From NCBI GenBank assembly GCA_023405875.1, contig JAEXXN010000380.1, forward strand, positions 1 through 5,631: a stretch of DNA of 5,631 nucleotides, given 5' to 3'. The translations under genes were made by a program, and so were the position numbers. The notes beneath the pieces are model-generated. The model made no database searches, had not been told where the DNA came from, and saw only the letters and a program-made list of their open reading frames with translations. How positions within the stretch are numbered: position 1 is the first letter of the stretch; each line of letters starts with the position of its first letter. Positions 4,995 to 5,631 of the stretch are shown one piece after another. The DNA comes from Bacillota bacterium (lineage in GTDB: Bacteria > Bacillota > Clostridia > Lutisporales > Lutisporaceae).

Positions 4995-5631
4995 ATGAAC
5001 ATGATAGAGCGGGCTTATGGAAAGACGTTCAAGACTATATTGTGGGCTGTAAATCCATTGAAGAAAATATTTAAAAAGACGCTGTGCGAGGTGCACGTTT
5101 TTATTAACGAGCAAGCTGTTGAAATATTGCGGAATGATGGATTCCAGGAAGCTTATGAATTTTTTACCCTTTACAAAAAAAGCCTGAATGACGGAGCGGT
5201 ATGGGCAGACCAGGATTTCAGAAGCAGGGAGCATTTCTACAATCCCTATAGCCACAGGGGCTTATACGGCTGCAAATCATCAATGCAAAGATTTGAGAAG
5301 TATTATGCACACGCTCTTGTATATTGGGATTGCGGGGACAAGGACAAGGCTATATTCTACCTGGGAGCTGCCGTTCATCTTGTGCAGGACTCAACCATCC
5401 CCCAGCATGGAAGTATTAAGCTGCTGAAGAGCCACAGAAAATATGAACAGTGGATACACAAGGTTCATGATGATTTTCTTCATTATACCGTTTCCAGGGA
5501 TGGAATATATTACAGCAGCCCCAACGAATACATAGTAAATAACTCAAAAGAAGCAATTGCAGCGTACAGAAAATATTCCATCATAAAGAACCCCACAGAG
5601 AAATTCTTCAAAATTGCCAACAGGACCTTTC
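4995..5631 (+). CDS. Zinc-dependent phospholipase C family protein (3' end outside window)
   Basis: The first 212 residues of a protein resembling the catalytic domain of clostridial and Bacillus zinc phospholipases C, which cleave phospholipid head groups. Candidate zinc ligands follow the alpha-toxin order: H34 (CEVHVFINEQAVEIL), D72 (ADQDF), H80 (EHFYNP), H128, D132 and H138 (AVHLVQDSTIPQH), and H147 and E151 (HRKYE). The segment KAIFYLGAAVHLVQD closely parallels the equivalent alpha-toxin helix. Two features differ from the secreted toxins. There is no recognisable signal peptide, and the N-terminal tryptophan that binds zinc after cleavage has no counterpart; instead about 30 basic, weakly amphipathic residues precede H34. 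It may therefore be an intracellular member with an unknown substrate. The start at 4995 has AGGAG eight bases upstream; M3 is an alternative but is spaced worse. Confidence 0.85.
   Translation, partial: MNMIERAYGKTFKTILWAVNPLKKIFKKTLCEVHVFINEQAVEILRNDGFQEAYEFFTLYKKSLNDGAVWADQDFRSREHFYNPYSHRGLYGCKSSMQRFEKYYAHALVYWDCGDKDKAIFYLGAAVHLVQDSTIPQHGSIKLLKSHRKYEQWIHKVHDDFLHYTVSRDGIYYSSPNEYIVNNSKEAIAAYRKYSIIKNPTEKFFKIANRTF

Noticed and set aside
4512..5002. Several minus-strand open frames across the repeats
   Set aside because: They arise from the repeat units read on the opposite strand, which explains their internal duplication. They lack ribosome binding sites and recognisable families.
5188..5427. 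Plus-strand open frame inside the phospholipase-like gene
   Set aside because: It is out of frame with the clear zinc-ligand motifs and has no ribosome binding site, so it is a shadow of the real gene.

Overview
The window comes from a Gram-positive, clostridia-like Bacillota genome. The evidence is the gene order ribD-ribE-ribBA-ribH (the Bacillus/Clostridium riboflavin operon), strong AGGAGG-type ribosome binding sites before every gene, frequent AGA/AGG and ATA codons, and an M29 aminopeptidase and zinc phospholipase C-like protein typical of the group. The genus cannot be fixed from sequence alone.

Positions 1-2745 (plus strand) hold the 3' part of a riboflavin operon. It contains the reductase end of RibD, then complete RibE (riboflavin synthase), RibBA (fused DHBP synthase/GTP cyclohydrolase II) and RibH (lumazine synthase). 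The genes are packed with gaps of 6 and 11 bases and then a 14-base overlap. Together they encode the GTP branch (RibA, RibD), the ribulose-5-phosphate branch (RibB), their condensation (RibH) and the final dismutation (RibE). Any FMN riboswitch would lie upstream of ribD, outside the window. A perfect 11-bp hairpin (2750-2775) closes the operon and also serves the convergent gene.

Positions 2795-3910 (minus strand) encode an intact M29-family metallo-aminopeptidase with all expected metal ligands. Upstream of it, on the same strand, lies a decayed second copy of its C-terminal quarter (about 4201-4476) with two frameshifts. A promoter-like TTTACA-17-TATAAT (4521-4549) reads into this copy.

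Positions 4108-4854 hold the most unusual material: three copies of an imperfect palindrome of about 90 bp with AACGAGG...CCTCGTT ends. One copy (4108-4194, minus) abuts the end of the aminopeptidase pseudogene. Two more form a direct tandem array with a period near 147 bp (4562-4854, plus), each followed by a smaller hairpin. All three can be read as a related peptide (NEAKDIP ... GGEHI ... LVET), although the copy-to-copy differences do not look like selection on that peptide. They resemble a palindromic mobile or interspersed repeat family rather than a CRISPR or an integron array.

Positions 4995-5631 (plus strand) begin a protein of the zinc-dependent phospholipase C family that runs off the window. 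It keeps most of the zinc ligands of clostridial alpha-toxin but has no visible secretion signal. Just before it is a short open stretch, without a start codon, that ends in an ATGA overlap and may be a gene remnant.
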